Source: Actinernus sp. WN-2022
Taxonomy: Eukaryota > Cnidaria > Anthozoa > Actiniaria > Actinernidae
DNA: 64,000 bases
Direction of reading: 5' to 3'
Assembly (NCBI GenBank): GCA_030867875.1
Contig: JAOWCC010000936.1
Coordinates: 75,115,032-75,179,031 of the forward strand
The notes beneath the pieces are model-generated. The model saw only the letters and a program-made list of their open reading frames with translations, did not search any database and was not told where the DNA came from. Below, in pieces: positions 54,996 through 64,000 of this stretch. Every line of letters begins with the position of its first letter. The stretch's first letter is position 1. The position numbers were made by a program, and so were the translations under genes.

Positions 54996-55110
54996 TCAGT
55001 GGCACATTTATGGTCTGAATACACGGCGCGGAGTTTTTCGCAAGTGGTATTCATGCACGTCCTACTATACTAAACTTATTTTCACTACTCACAATGTCCC
55101 TCTAATCCGG

Positions 55111-55172
55111 TTTCAGAATCTTTCCTCTGACGAACGGCTAGCGCTCGAAACGTCAGCCTATCAACGCTGAAT
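55111..55172 (+). ncRNA. Hammerhead-ribozyme-like motif
   Basis: CTGACGA (55127-55133) fits the CUGANGA box. A short stem-loop follows (GGC TAGC GCT, with a wobble pair and a mismatch at its base). GAAA (55147-55150) and CGTC follow, placing a possible cleavage site after GTC. TTTCAG upstream and CTGAA at about 55,166 could form distal stem I. Such minimal hammerheads occur in Penelope-like elements and retrozymes of animals. The mismatch in stem II makes activity uncertain. Confidence 0.4.
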
Positions 55173-55583
55173 CAGAAAATCTTTGAGATGAGAGCAATAA
55201 ATTATAAATAGCTTGTAAGACAGTACATGGTATGTTTTAAAACTCTCCTACACAAGAAAGAGGCCAACTCACAAATTGTCAATATACTTATTTTCTTCTT
55301 TTTTTCTTTTCCTCCCGGCAACCAGATGGTCTACACGCAAGGGCTCATGGGTAAATTTCATCGATACCGCTGACAACTAGCACCATGGCCCGTTTTTCGG
55401 TTTTCGAACAAAATCTCAAATCGTAACATTTGTGGTCCATGCCAAATATCCGCACGAAATATTTGCTTACCGTAACCACTCGAACAGCCAGTTTCCTTGC
55501 ACATGTTTACTGACATGTTTCCGAGCTCATTATCTGAATAGTTTTGTTGGCGGATCGACGTAAAACTCACTGCACGTGCAGTA

Positions 55584-58500
55584 ATGTTTGGACGGACATT
55601 CGTAAACAAGTTCCCCTGGCTTGTTGTTTTTTCTGTTGTAGGGATTTTGGAGTTCCAGATTTTACGTATTTCTGATAATCGAACGGATCTTCGAAGGGAA
55701 GAAGACGCACAGTCAGGTAATACTCATTCTATCCTTGCATATCATGATAAAGTGTTTATGATTAGCTTAGCATAAACTTTGAATTCTCGAAGGATGCTGA
55801 CATTTTCCTGACAAACTGTTCGATGGTGTTGCACGCGATATAGGTTTACCGGGCCTAATGTTACAAATTCTCTACGTGAAAGAATTGTCGTCCTATTGAA
55901 TCTCATGTACTAGGAATAGTTGAAATATCTTGGTAGGTTGTATAACATTACTGTTGCTTCATTATCAACAATTCACCTCCGATCCGTTTCGGATTTATCG
56001 TTTCCCCGGGATTGTTCAGTGATCATGAACTGAGAACTTTTCTATGGCGATTCTTGTAGATTCTCCTTGTATGTTCGAAATATCGTGTTACAATTGAAGA
56101 CAGTTGCACAGTCTGTTTAATATTTTAAAACGTTACAATTTATCACACGGTACAAAATTTACATGCCCTTGTCTTCGAAGACAAAACAAACTTATAGAAA
56201 TACGATTGAAAAATGTTATAAAAGAAAGAAAAACGAGGTGGATGTGCTTTTATGACTCGAAACACTCCCTGAGTTGCTTGATACATGTACGAATCCTGAC
56301 ATGATTGTTCTTAAATTAGTACTTCAAATCTGGTTTTGATTAAACATATATTGTCTGTAAATTGACATATGGGCCGTTTTCTGCCTCCGGCTCTGATTAC
56401 CTTTCTGATTAAGTGAAGTGTCTTAATAGTTTCATTAGGTTAATGCATTTACAGTGCCGTGTTCAGAATTTAAATCTGCCTTGATTTTAAAGTTCAAGCC
56501 AACTATGAAACAGTATTTATAGAAGCACAGTAGCAAAGATTAATTTAGTTGAACGAAATGGGAGATGGAAATTATCGTGAACCATTACCAAGGCAAGGAG
56601 CGGATTGAGATATTTTTAGCAATGTGTTCCCCCCAAACTAACCTTCTGTTTCTGCTGTGATACATGTACATGCTTTCTGCCATTATTGAGACTGAGAATG
56701 ATTTGTTATTCTTTGTGACATGACATACTAGTTATGAACTGTCACTGCATTTCTTCTAACTGAGGTTTGATTGGGTGCTTAAAGTGGATCAAGGTGTAAG
56801 AACTCGCCATAGATCTGACATTGTTGTCTCACAGACTTAGTATATATGCATGGGAGATGGATATGCTAATGGCTGTTTGTAGGTTAATTCTAGACAGTGC
56901 GGCATCAGCCTGCTGTTTCTCACTAGAACAGTTCCAGCATTCTTGAAATCACATTAAGACAAGCATCTGATCTTTGCCACCAAAGAACTGACACCCTTTG
57001 GATCCTTCTGGTGTAAGCTAGCACACTAGGGCCAGGAATTTTATATGGCTGCAGGCTTGATTTCTGCATGCTTTCTACGACACTGAGAAATTTATATTTT
57101 TAATAATGGACACAATTAATAACAACAAGAAGCCATTCATGATGATGTCTGTTTTTCTGACAGATAAGACAATAAGCACAAGTATTGAATCAATACGAAG
57201 AACAGACTGGTTGCCTAATTGATTCTATTATAAATATAGTCACACATTTTGACCAACTTTCTAGTAAAATAATATTATAAGTAGTATATATATATTACAT
57301 ATGAGATTGATCTAGCTACAGTACACTGGTACATATGTATGATCCTTTTATATGATCAACACACTTTTATAGCAATTTTAATAAAATACTCAAGCTACAT
57401 AATTTGTTTCCTGTGCAGTTTTCGCAGCGATAAGATAGGACCTAGTGGTCTGCTTTAATTCAGAAATGTGATAAGTTTTTCTTCAATTACTTGTTCATTA
57501 ACAGGTAGCCCAGTCCAGAAAAAAACATGAATGCAAAAACGCCCAGAAGAGCTGCTAGTTTGGCTACAACTTCGATTATTTCAAATGCAACAGAGCAAAG
57601 AAAGGATTAATATTAACTACTGTGAATGTTATACACTAGAACTAAAGTCTGTCCTGTATGTGTCATTGCCATATATATGTTTGTTGAACTTCAAAGTGGC
57701 TGACCAATCTGAGGATGTTGTGGTTTTGATGGTTATCATGTGTTATAATTAAGTTTAGGCTGAAAAATATTGATTGATAATAAATGGGTTGACCTTCAGT
57801 AGATAGAGGGATGCACTAAACATTATGGGCTGGGGGTGGCTGGTATTTATGGACTGGGGTGGCTGGTATTTATGGTCTGGGGGTGGCTGGTATTTATGGG
57901 CTGGGGATGGCTGGTATTTATGGTCTGGGGTGGCTGGTATTTATGGACTGGGGGTTGCTGGTATTTATGGGCTGGGGGTTGCTGGTATTTATGGGCTGGG
58001 GATGGCTGGTATTTATGGTCTGGGATGGCTGGTATTTATAGGCTGGGGGTGGTTGGTATTTATGGGTAGGGGGTGGCTGGTATTTATGGGCTGGGGGTGG
58101 CTGGTATTTATGGGCTGGGGGTGGCTGGTATTTATGGGCCAGGGGTGGCTGGCATTTATGGGCTGGGAGTGGTTAGTATTTATTGCTTGTGGGTGGCTGG
58201 TATTTATGGGCTGGGTCCGTGGCAGAGAACCTCTCGAGACCTGTATTCTGATTGCACCCATAATACTGTACTTCTATTGTTTTTGTACTGCACTTTCTAA
58301 AGGTTAGGGTGTTTTCTATTGTTGGGTAGGCCAATACTGTCGCTTATTTTGAGAAGTTCCACCTGACCCATTGGTTGAGGGTTGCTGGTGAAAAAATAAG
58401 GGGCTGGGGCAGATCCATGAGGTAAAAAGGGGATTTGACCAAGCCCCCTTTTCTAAATTGAACCCCCTAGATTCTCTGTTGAACCCACATTCCTCTCTCT

Positions 58501-60905
58501 CCATTTTATAAAGAAGAACATAGATTAGTTGCCATGATTGAAACCCCCTTTTGAAATGCTCCCCCCCCCCCCCCCCCCCTTCTCCACCCCCTCAGAGAAA
58601 CCTTGGTCTGCCCCAGTGGGGAGATTACACCTTTAAAGGGGTTTCAATTTTGTTCAGTCATTTCATGGGGAGGGAGGGAGGGTGCGGGGAGGAGTCAATG
58701 ATTCTATAGTTTAGATCTCCAAGTGCTTGATGACATGTACATTTGTAAAGCCTATGGAATAACTTTTACAGAATCCATGTACATTTAATATGTCATCATT
58801 TCAATAGCTAGTTATCTATTTTGGGTACTTATATGTAATAATCTATGTACAACTATGATCCAAAATAAGGAATCTCAATCTGTGAGACCACAAGCCTCCC
58901 TCCGCTCATCCCCATAACATGAACGTTCACATGCACAATAGAACACTGCATGCATGTCCTGTCTTTGTTTAGCCTGTGTTCATCAGCCGTCCATCTCCCC
59001 TCAAAACAGGCTAGTCTTTGTTCTGTTGTATTTGAAATTAAATTGTCGCAGTTGGAGTTTAATAGTTAATGTTGACCCCTTCAGCATAGTATTTTAATAA
59101 CTGTTAATTAACCCAAAATGTTTTTGTTAAAGGGAACCTCAGCTGAAATATTTGCTCTCACAATATTTGCTCTCACGTATTTGTTATGGATGCCTAAGTC
59201 CGTTTCTGTGTTTGTCTCCAGTAAATTGTACACTAGATGTCATTTATGCACCGATTTTCCTCTCGATAAAACTCATTTGAATTTCCTGTGTGCCACCATC
59301 TTGGATATCATGACGTCACAGTGTTGCCCTATTGTCGCATAACGAAAGAGCTATTGTTTTCTGACAATAAGGCAACACTGTGACGTCATACAATTCAAGA
59401 TGGTGGTGCGCAGGAAATTCAAATGAGTTTTATTGACAGGAAAATTGTTGCATAAATGACAGCTAGTGTACAATTTACTGGAGACAAACACAGAAACGGA
59501 CTTAGGCATCCATAACGAACACTGTTTTTCAGCCGAGGTTCCCTTTAAATCATACACATCAGTGTTTGTTATGAACTGGATTCTTAATTATTAGGCTAGG
59601 ATGTGTGCCATATTAATAATGTAATACCTGGTATTATAATAATATATACTTGGATAATGAAAAAAAATATAAGCTGGTTTATATAATAACACCAGTTTAA
59701 TAGTAGAAGTATTTGTATTTTCTCTTGAAACTCTTAAATCCATCTATGATATTTTACTGTCTTAAAGAAAATCTTACATATTATATTATACTCTCGATCA
59801 TATATTTTTTAAGCTGCAATTTTAAATACGCAGTGCACAATAAGTCACCTTCAAACATTAGAAGAACAGAGGCTTCTGAAGAGGAAGAAGAAGAGGATGG
59901 AGAGAGAACTGTGACACAAATAAAAGAGGTATGTAATTTATTACAACACACAGCCTGTACATTTCATTTACCAGACATGTCTTGTTAAGGGCAGCAGAGT
60001 TTTTCTACATTTAATAGCACGGCCGGCCACTTCCGAGATACTCCTCACTTCCTACATACAGAGGAATCAATACGAGACTCTGTCCTCAGTCATACATGAC
60101 AAGACTACAGCACTTCTGTAGTTGTCATGAACGACTGAGCATTATGCACAGAGCCTCGTATTGATTCCTTTGTACATAGGAAGTGAGACATATCTCGGAG
60201 CTATTGGACCGACCATGATATAACAAGTAAATTAATGTTTCAATTTGTTCTTGTGATATTCATTATTGGAGGAGGGAAAAACCGACCGACCTAACCAACC
60301 AATCAGTACGTCCGTTTTAATGCATTCCATACCAACAAAATAATATTAAATTAATACATGTAGATGGAGTGATGGAAAGACATAAATAGTCAAGATGCTT
60401 CAAAATAAACAAAACGAAATGGTGTGGTTGGGCTACAATGTTGCATGTTCCGGCCATCGAGAGGTATTTTAACTTAATCGTTAATTGTCTTCTTTTTTTC
60501 CAGGTTTCATTTGATGACCAGTCTATTTATGATGATACGATAATACTGTACAACAGAGTACCTAAGACTGCTAGCACAAGCTTTATGGGTGTAGTATATG
60601 ACTTGTGTGAGATAAACAACTTTCACACTTTGCATCTGAACATTACTAGAAACATGCATATCATGTCTATAGCAGATCAACTTCGATTCGCCAACAACAT
60701 TACGAGATGGAGGGACAGAATACCAGCCCTCTATCATGGACATGTGGAGTTCATAAATTTTAGGAAACTTGGTATTTCAAGAAGGATTTTATATATCAAC
60801 ATTATAAGGAAACCACTGGATCGACTTGTCTCGTATTACTACTTTCTGAGGTTTGGTGACACTTTTAGACCTTACAAACGACGATCCAGACAAGGAGATA
60901 AAGAG
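55584..60905 (+). CDS. HS2ST1: Heparan sulfate 2-O-sulfotransferase, exons 1-3 (3' part outside window)
   Basis: Golgi type II membrane enzyme that moves sulfate from PAPS to the 2-O position of iduronic acid in heparan sulfate. Exons: 55584-55716, 59834-59928, 60504-60905. All sites are GT-AG, the phases join, and 210 residues are present of about 350 in the family. Residues 1-9 are a short cytosolic tail, and about 10-30 is a membrane anchor (FPWLVVFSVVGILEFQIL). About 31-85 is an acidic stem with a Glu run. The PAPS-binding loop is RVPKTASTSF (94-103, Lys97). YHGHV (153-157) holds the two catalytic-site histidines. RLVSYYYFLRFGD (183-195) is the 3'-phosphate-binding region. Two N-glycosylation sites (N122, N141) match conserved ones. 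The sequence stops after QGDKE at a GTAAAT donor. No later exon is visible up to 64,000. ATG 55584 is chosen because it opens the membrane anchor. Confidence 0.93.
57826..58218 (+). repeat. Minisatellite, 23-24 bp unit
   Basis: About sixteen tandem copies of GGCTGGTATTTATGG plus variable GCTGGGGGT or TCTGGGGT. The unit is 22-24 bases, so no single frame stays open by design; the long ORF across it is a by-product. It lies in HS2ST intron 1. Confidence 0.95.
59131..59544. mobile_element. TTAA-flanked foldback element, 414 bp
   Basis: The ends AGGGAACCTCAGCTGAA / TTCAGCCGAGGTTCCCT lie between TTAA copies (59127-59130 and 59545-59548). Nearly the whole element is two inverted arms of about 190 bases (for example GTTTCTGTGTTTGTCTCCAG and inverse), with a loop near 59,340-59,360. 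piggyBac-type target site, no coding. Confidence 0.9.
60021..60214. mobile_element. Foldback MITE in HS2ST intron 2
   Basis: The arms CACTTCCTACATACAGAGGA / TCCTTTGTACATAGGAAGTG, then AATCAATACGAG and inverse, form a long hairpin. The outer ends are GGCCGGCC..CCGAGATA and TATCTCGG..GGACCGACC. Confidence 0.75.
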
Positions 60906-61146
60906 GTAAATAGGTACAATTAGTTATGTAGTATTTTTACAAACTAAGCAGTTTAAGGATTTTACTGAGCATAAAATATTTTTGTCATTGTTTCCCCCAG
61001 GGGTATCCCCCCGTACATTCGCTGTGCGGGTATGTGCCACCCAAAGGGAGGGTAATAAATTGCGCATTTTTAGTCTGGAATAGGGTATGATCTTGACAGG
61101 GAAGTATGAGACCATTTTCATATATTTCTCTGTATGATATAGAGTA

Positions 61147-61270
61147 CAGGGCCGGGTTGTTCAAAGCCCGATTAGTGTTAATCCTGGATTAACTCTGCAC
61201 AAAACCTATTGGTTGTCATGGAAATTAACCCTGGATTAGCACTAATCGGGCTTTGAACAACCCGGCCCTG
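61147..61270. mobile_element. 124-bp hairpin MITE downstream of exon 3
   Basis: The arms begin and end as inverse copies of CAGGGCCGGGTTGTTCAAAG and continue (CCCGATTAGTGTTAATCC / inverse with two changes) for about 45 bases. The loop holds CTGCACAAAACCTATTGG. No clear target duplication. Confidence 0.9.
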
Positions 61271-62069
61271 CAGGTCTGGAAAATCTCATATTTTGGACTG
61301 AAATAGGGCCATGGTTTTGAGACCCGGGCGGCACACTCCCACCTATTTTGTCTGCAATTTATCAGTCTCAGAATATTTTTGTATTAGTACAAATGTCGTT
61401 GAAGATGTCACTCAGATGGCGCGCAATAGTCTAAACAAGAGTGATATAGAATGGCAACCGGAAAGAGTGTTCAGCACATGCATGCTGTAACGTTCTTGAA
61501 CAATACGCACCACCCACGTTAAAGGGGCTGGGTCACCTGGTGCCCGTGCGCATCTTGAGGTAATTAGTATATCATACATATTCAAACCGTTCAAAATTCT
61601 TCCGCGATCGCAATGGTTTCTTTCACAAGCAACAGTAGCATTGTGTCTGATTGGTCAGTTCAATGAGAGGTCATTTCTGATTGGCTGAGGGTAAGATTGA
61701 AACCCTTTCAATGTTAGGTAGATTTTGTGTAAGAAAGTAAAATTCAGTTACGGAAGTTCACCTCGATTTATCCGAAAAACAGCAATGAAAATCCGGCTAA
61801 ATGTAATACTAAGGATTGTTTACTTCACATCGTCATCGCTTAGGACAACATTTTGCGAAACATGGTTTTGGTCCCGTGTTGACTTGAACGCTGAACGGAC
61901 GGTTTTCAAATTTAGTCGTCGTTCCTTGCCTTGCTGAACGGAAAACTCCCATCGTTTGGAGTTCTAAAGACTTGTAAAGAGAGTTGGAATTCGCCTCCTT
62001 TCATGATAATTGTTGTGAAGCCTTGGTTCGTTCGTGAAGTGTTTATAAATGCTTCGCTGGAATAAAGTC

Positions 62070-62412
62070 AGTGAGATCACAGGTAACCCAAGCTCTGTAA
62101 GTGGCTTTATTTACTAACATTTGTATGGATTTTTTTTAGTCACTAATATTGAATAAAAAGCGACAATACTTACAGCATGTGTTTAATTGTCCATGGGCTG
62201 TCTCTAGTTCCAATTTCAGCGTTTTTCGGCAAGTTTTGACCCCAGCAGTTCTGCTAACTGTATATACAGTTACACTTGATAACACAAGACAAGTTCTTCA
62301 AAGTTCAATATTTTATTGTTTTCATTTTTTTCTAGTACACGATATCTGATACGGGAAAACTGTATTAGTCACACAGTACAGATACAGAACTTGGGCTGCC
62401 TGTGATCTCACT
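62070..62412. mobile_element. TIR element, 343 bp
   Basis: The left end AGTGAGATCACAGGTAACCC and right end (inverted) AGTGAGATCACAGGCAGCCC, then AAG. No coding. It sits in the presumed HS2ST intron 3, directly before another inverted-repeat element. Confidence 0.75.
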
Positions 62413-62420
62413 AATAGAGT

Positions 62421-63312
62421 TTGTATTGATTTCTTACCGTGGTAAAAATAAAGGTAATGAAATAACATTTTGCAATAAATGTACCTTGAGTGTCCTTTTC
62501 TTATGTCCTTGCGTATTCTCTGCTATTTTGGGCTAGTTTGGATCGGATTTAGAGTTGTCGTCACGTGCACGTGGGGTTTGTTAGACTCCACCACGTGACG
62601 ACAACCAGCCAATCAGATCGCATTTGCCATCCGCGGGACGTCCCGCTGTCTCGGGACTAAGTTACCAGCATCCGAGGGTTTTGAAATAGCGGTTTTTGAT
62701 GATGATAATAATAATAATAATAATAATAATAGCATTTATTTAAACACGGTATTGGCGATACTGCAGCATTCAGATCTGATGTGGCCGTGATAATACAAAA
62801 GGAACGATAAAGAAATCTAGCTAACCTCATTGATTATGTAAATTACAAGATTTTGATTGAAAGACTATTACATTATAAGATATTGGAATGATACTAACTA
62901 AATAGTTGAAAGACTAACTAATTGACTAATAAATTAATTAGATGAATAAGCGAGTAGTTGTGTAAATATGTCGTTTATGAGGGCTAAAATGTGAAATTTT
63001 GCAATTCCACCCTGAAATAAACGTAGATAGACATTCGGTACATCCTTTTGTGGATTCTGGCGAGGATTGAAGTGATTTTAGAGTGCTTTTTTGCCCTTCG
63101 AGTGATTTGATGTGCTCAACGTAACGGACTGTGCAGCCTTGTCATTTCATTACAGAGAGATCTCAAAAATCAAAAGCTCTCTAAACCCGATCCAAACTAG
63201 CCCAAAATAGCAGAGAATACCCAAGGACATAAGAAAAGGACACTCGAGGTACATTTATTGCAAAATGTTATTTCATTACCTTTATTTTACCACGATAAGA
63301 AATCAATGCCAA
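62421..63312. mobile_element. Long-TIR element with a LINE tail inside
   Basis: The left arm (62421-62555) and right arm (63172-63312) are inverse copies over about 130 bases. Examples are ATTGATTTCTTACCGTGGTA, CAATAAATGTACCTTGAGTG and GCTATTTTGGGCTAGTTTGG. Between them lie a short hairpin (62,558-62,605, arms GTCGTCACGTG/CACGTGACGAC) and an inserted LINE 3' tail (62,707-62,975). Non-autonomous. Confidence 0.8.
62700..62980 (-). repeat. LINE 3' tail, inverse copy of 29,960-30,235
   Basis: Begins with an (ATA)n run and TTTAAACACGGTATTGGCGA, and runs to GCGAGTAGTTGTGTAAAT. It matches the reverse complement of the + strand LINE tail in MAP2K7 intron 7 over about 270 bases, with scattered differences. 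Confidence 0.85.
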
Positions 63313-64000
63313 TTCTATTTAACAGTGAGATGACAAGGAAAATTTCTGGAGAAAACGGCGACTCTAGCGCGCTATCACGCAATCAATCTTGCGCGAGTGA
63401 TCACGTATTCTACCGTAGGATTTGTAAGAGCCACAAATCGTGTGTTTGGGCTGCCTGTGGATAGCTTGGCTTGAACTTCGCCGTTTCCTAAATAGTTATT
63501 TTTGAAGAGCCGACAAAGTAGCAGGTTCAGCTAAATTTCAGGTATGTTTTATTACCTTGTTTTGATTCTGGAAACGTTTTCAGGTGAGTCGGGTTGTCCT
63601 TTGTCTTGGCTTTGGTGTGTTTTGGCTCCCGTCAGGTTATGAATATTTGTTTGCTTAAGTATGTAGCAGCATGTTTGCTTTTCCAGTGTCGGTCATTTGT
63701 TTTTTTCGTCAATTGCCTCAAGGCTGGCGTTTTCTTTCTTCCTGCCCCGATTCGTTTACCTCCCCTTCCTCCAGAGCCTTCATTCATCGTAATTTGGAAC
63801 AAAAAATGTAAAAATGAAATACTCTACATTTAGAATGAATGCTAAACAAAACTTTCCTGCAAAAAAATATGTTTTAGAGTTTCGAAATAAGAGCAATGGA
63901 AATGGATTCCTGAAAGGTGCCTTCGGAGGGAGGTTTGATTTCGTACCGCCGAAGTTGCCTTTGGCCGTGCGATAGCCTGGTAACGAATGAGCGCTGCCAT
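63313..64000. other. Right edge, presumed HS2ST intron 3
   Basis: No coding match to the remaining HS2ST exons. One GGGCTGCCTGTGG fragment of the 62-kb TIR family occurs at 63,449. Otherwise nothing recognised. Confidence 0.5.

Larger units (their letters stand above)
55717..59833 (+). other. HS2ST intron 1
   Basis: 4.1 kb. It holds a minisatellite (57,826-58,218), a C tract (58,560-58,579) and a TTAA-flanked foldback element (59,131-59,544). The rest is AT-rich with no recognised gene. Confidence 0.75.

Noticed and set aside
57825..58307. 160-codon ORF of WLVFMGWG repeats, and its minus-strand counterpart
   Set aside because: Produced by a minisatellite whose unit length varies between 22 and 24 bases. 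All frames are open by composition.
1..64000. CRISPR arrays or bacterial operons
   Set aside because: The tandem repeats present are microsatellites, minisatellites and transposon ends. Genes have GT-AG introns, so the DNA is eukaryotic.

Overview
The window is nuclear DNA of an animal, most likely a cnidarian and probably an anthozoan (coral or anemone). This is inferred from two conserved, intron-rich metazoan genes, an AT-rich background, a dense mix of short terminal-inverted-repeat (TIR) elements, CR1/L2-like LINEs and a Gypsy retrotransposon, and a small HIRAN-domain ORF in a transposon, a type of small protein I recall as common in cnidarian genomes. No species call is possible from this window alone.

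Two host genes are supported, both on the + strand. (1) A complete MAP kinase kinase 7 orthologue (JNK-pathway MAP2K7, fly hemipterous) has 12 coding exons from 13,064 to 35,697. All phases join and give a 398-residue protein. (2) The first three coding exons of a heparan sulfate 2-O-sulfotransferase gene (HS2ST1, fly pipe/Hs2st family) lie at 55,584-60,905; the rest is beyond the right edge. The 20 kb between them shows no recognisable host gene.

Layout: 1-5.6 kb is a decayed cluster of unfamiliar, virus-like small ORFs, mostly on the - strand, broken by a hAT-like MITE. 6.8-11.9 kb is a dead Gypsy LTR retrotransposon (- strand) whose 5' LTR carries a MITE. 13.0-35.7 kb is the MAP2K7 gene. 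Its introns hold a TA-flanked transposon with a HIRAN ORF nested inside another TIR element, a 1.4 kb TIR element, a 5S rRNA-derived SINE-like unit, a LINE inserted in a LINE, and several TTAA-flanked elements. 35.7-55.5 kb is repeat-rich intergenic DNA with foldback MITEs, LINE fragments, a tRNA-derived SINE, a GC-rich TIR-bounded island with orphan ORFs (51.3-53.2 kb), and a hammerhead-like motif near 55.13 kb. 55.6-64 kb is the HS2ST gene start, with a 23-24 bp minisatellite and long foldback elements in its introns.

The two host genes are functionally unrelated: one is a cytosolic stress-kinase activator, the other a Golgi glycosaminoglycan-modifying enzyme. Nothing suggests an operon or functional cluster. 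The least expected items are the HIRAN-only transposon, the GC-rich TIR island, a DFG-to-DFS change in the MAP2K7 kinase domain, and the chimeric tRNA/5S SINE-like unit.
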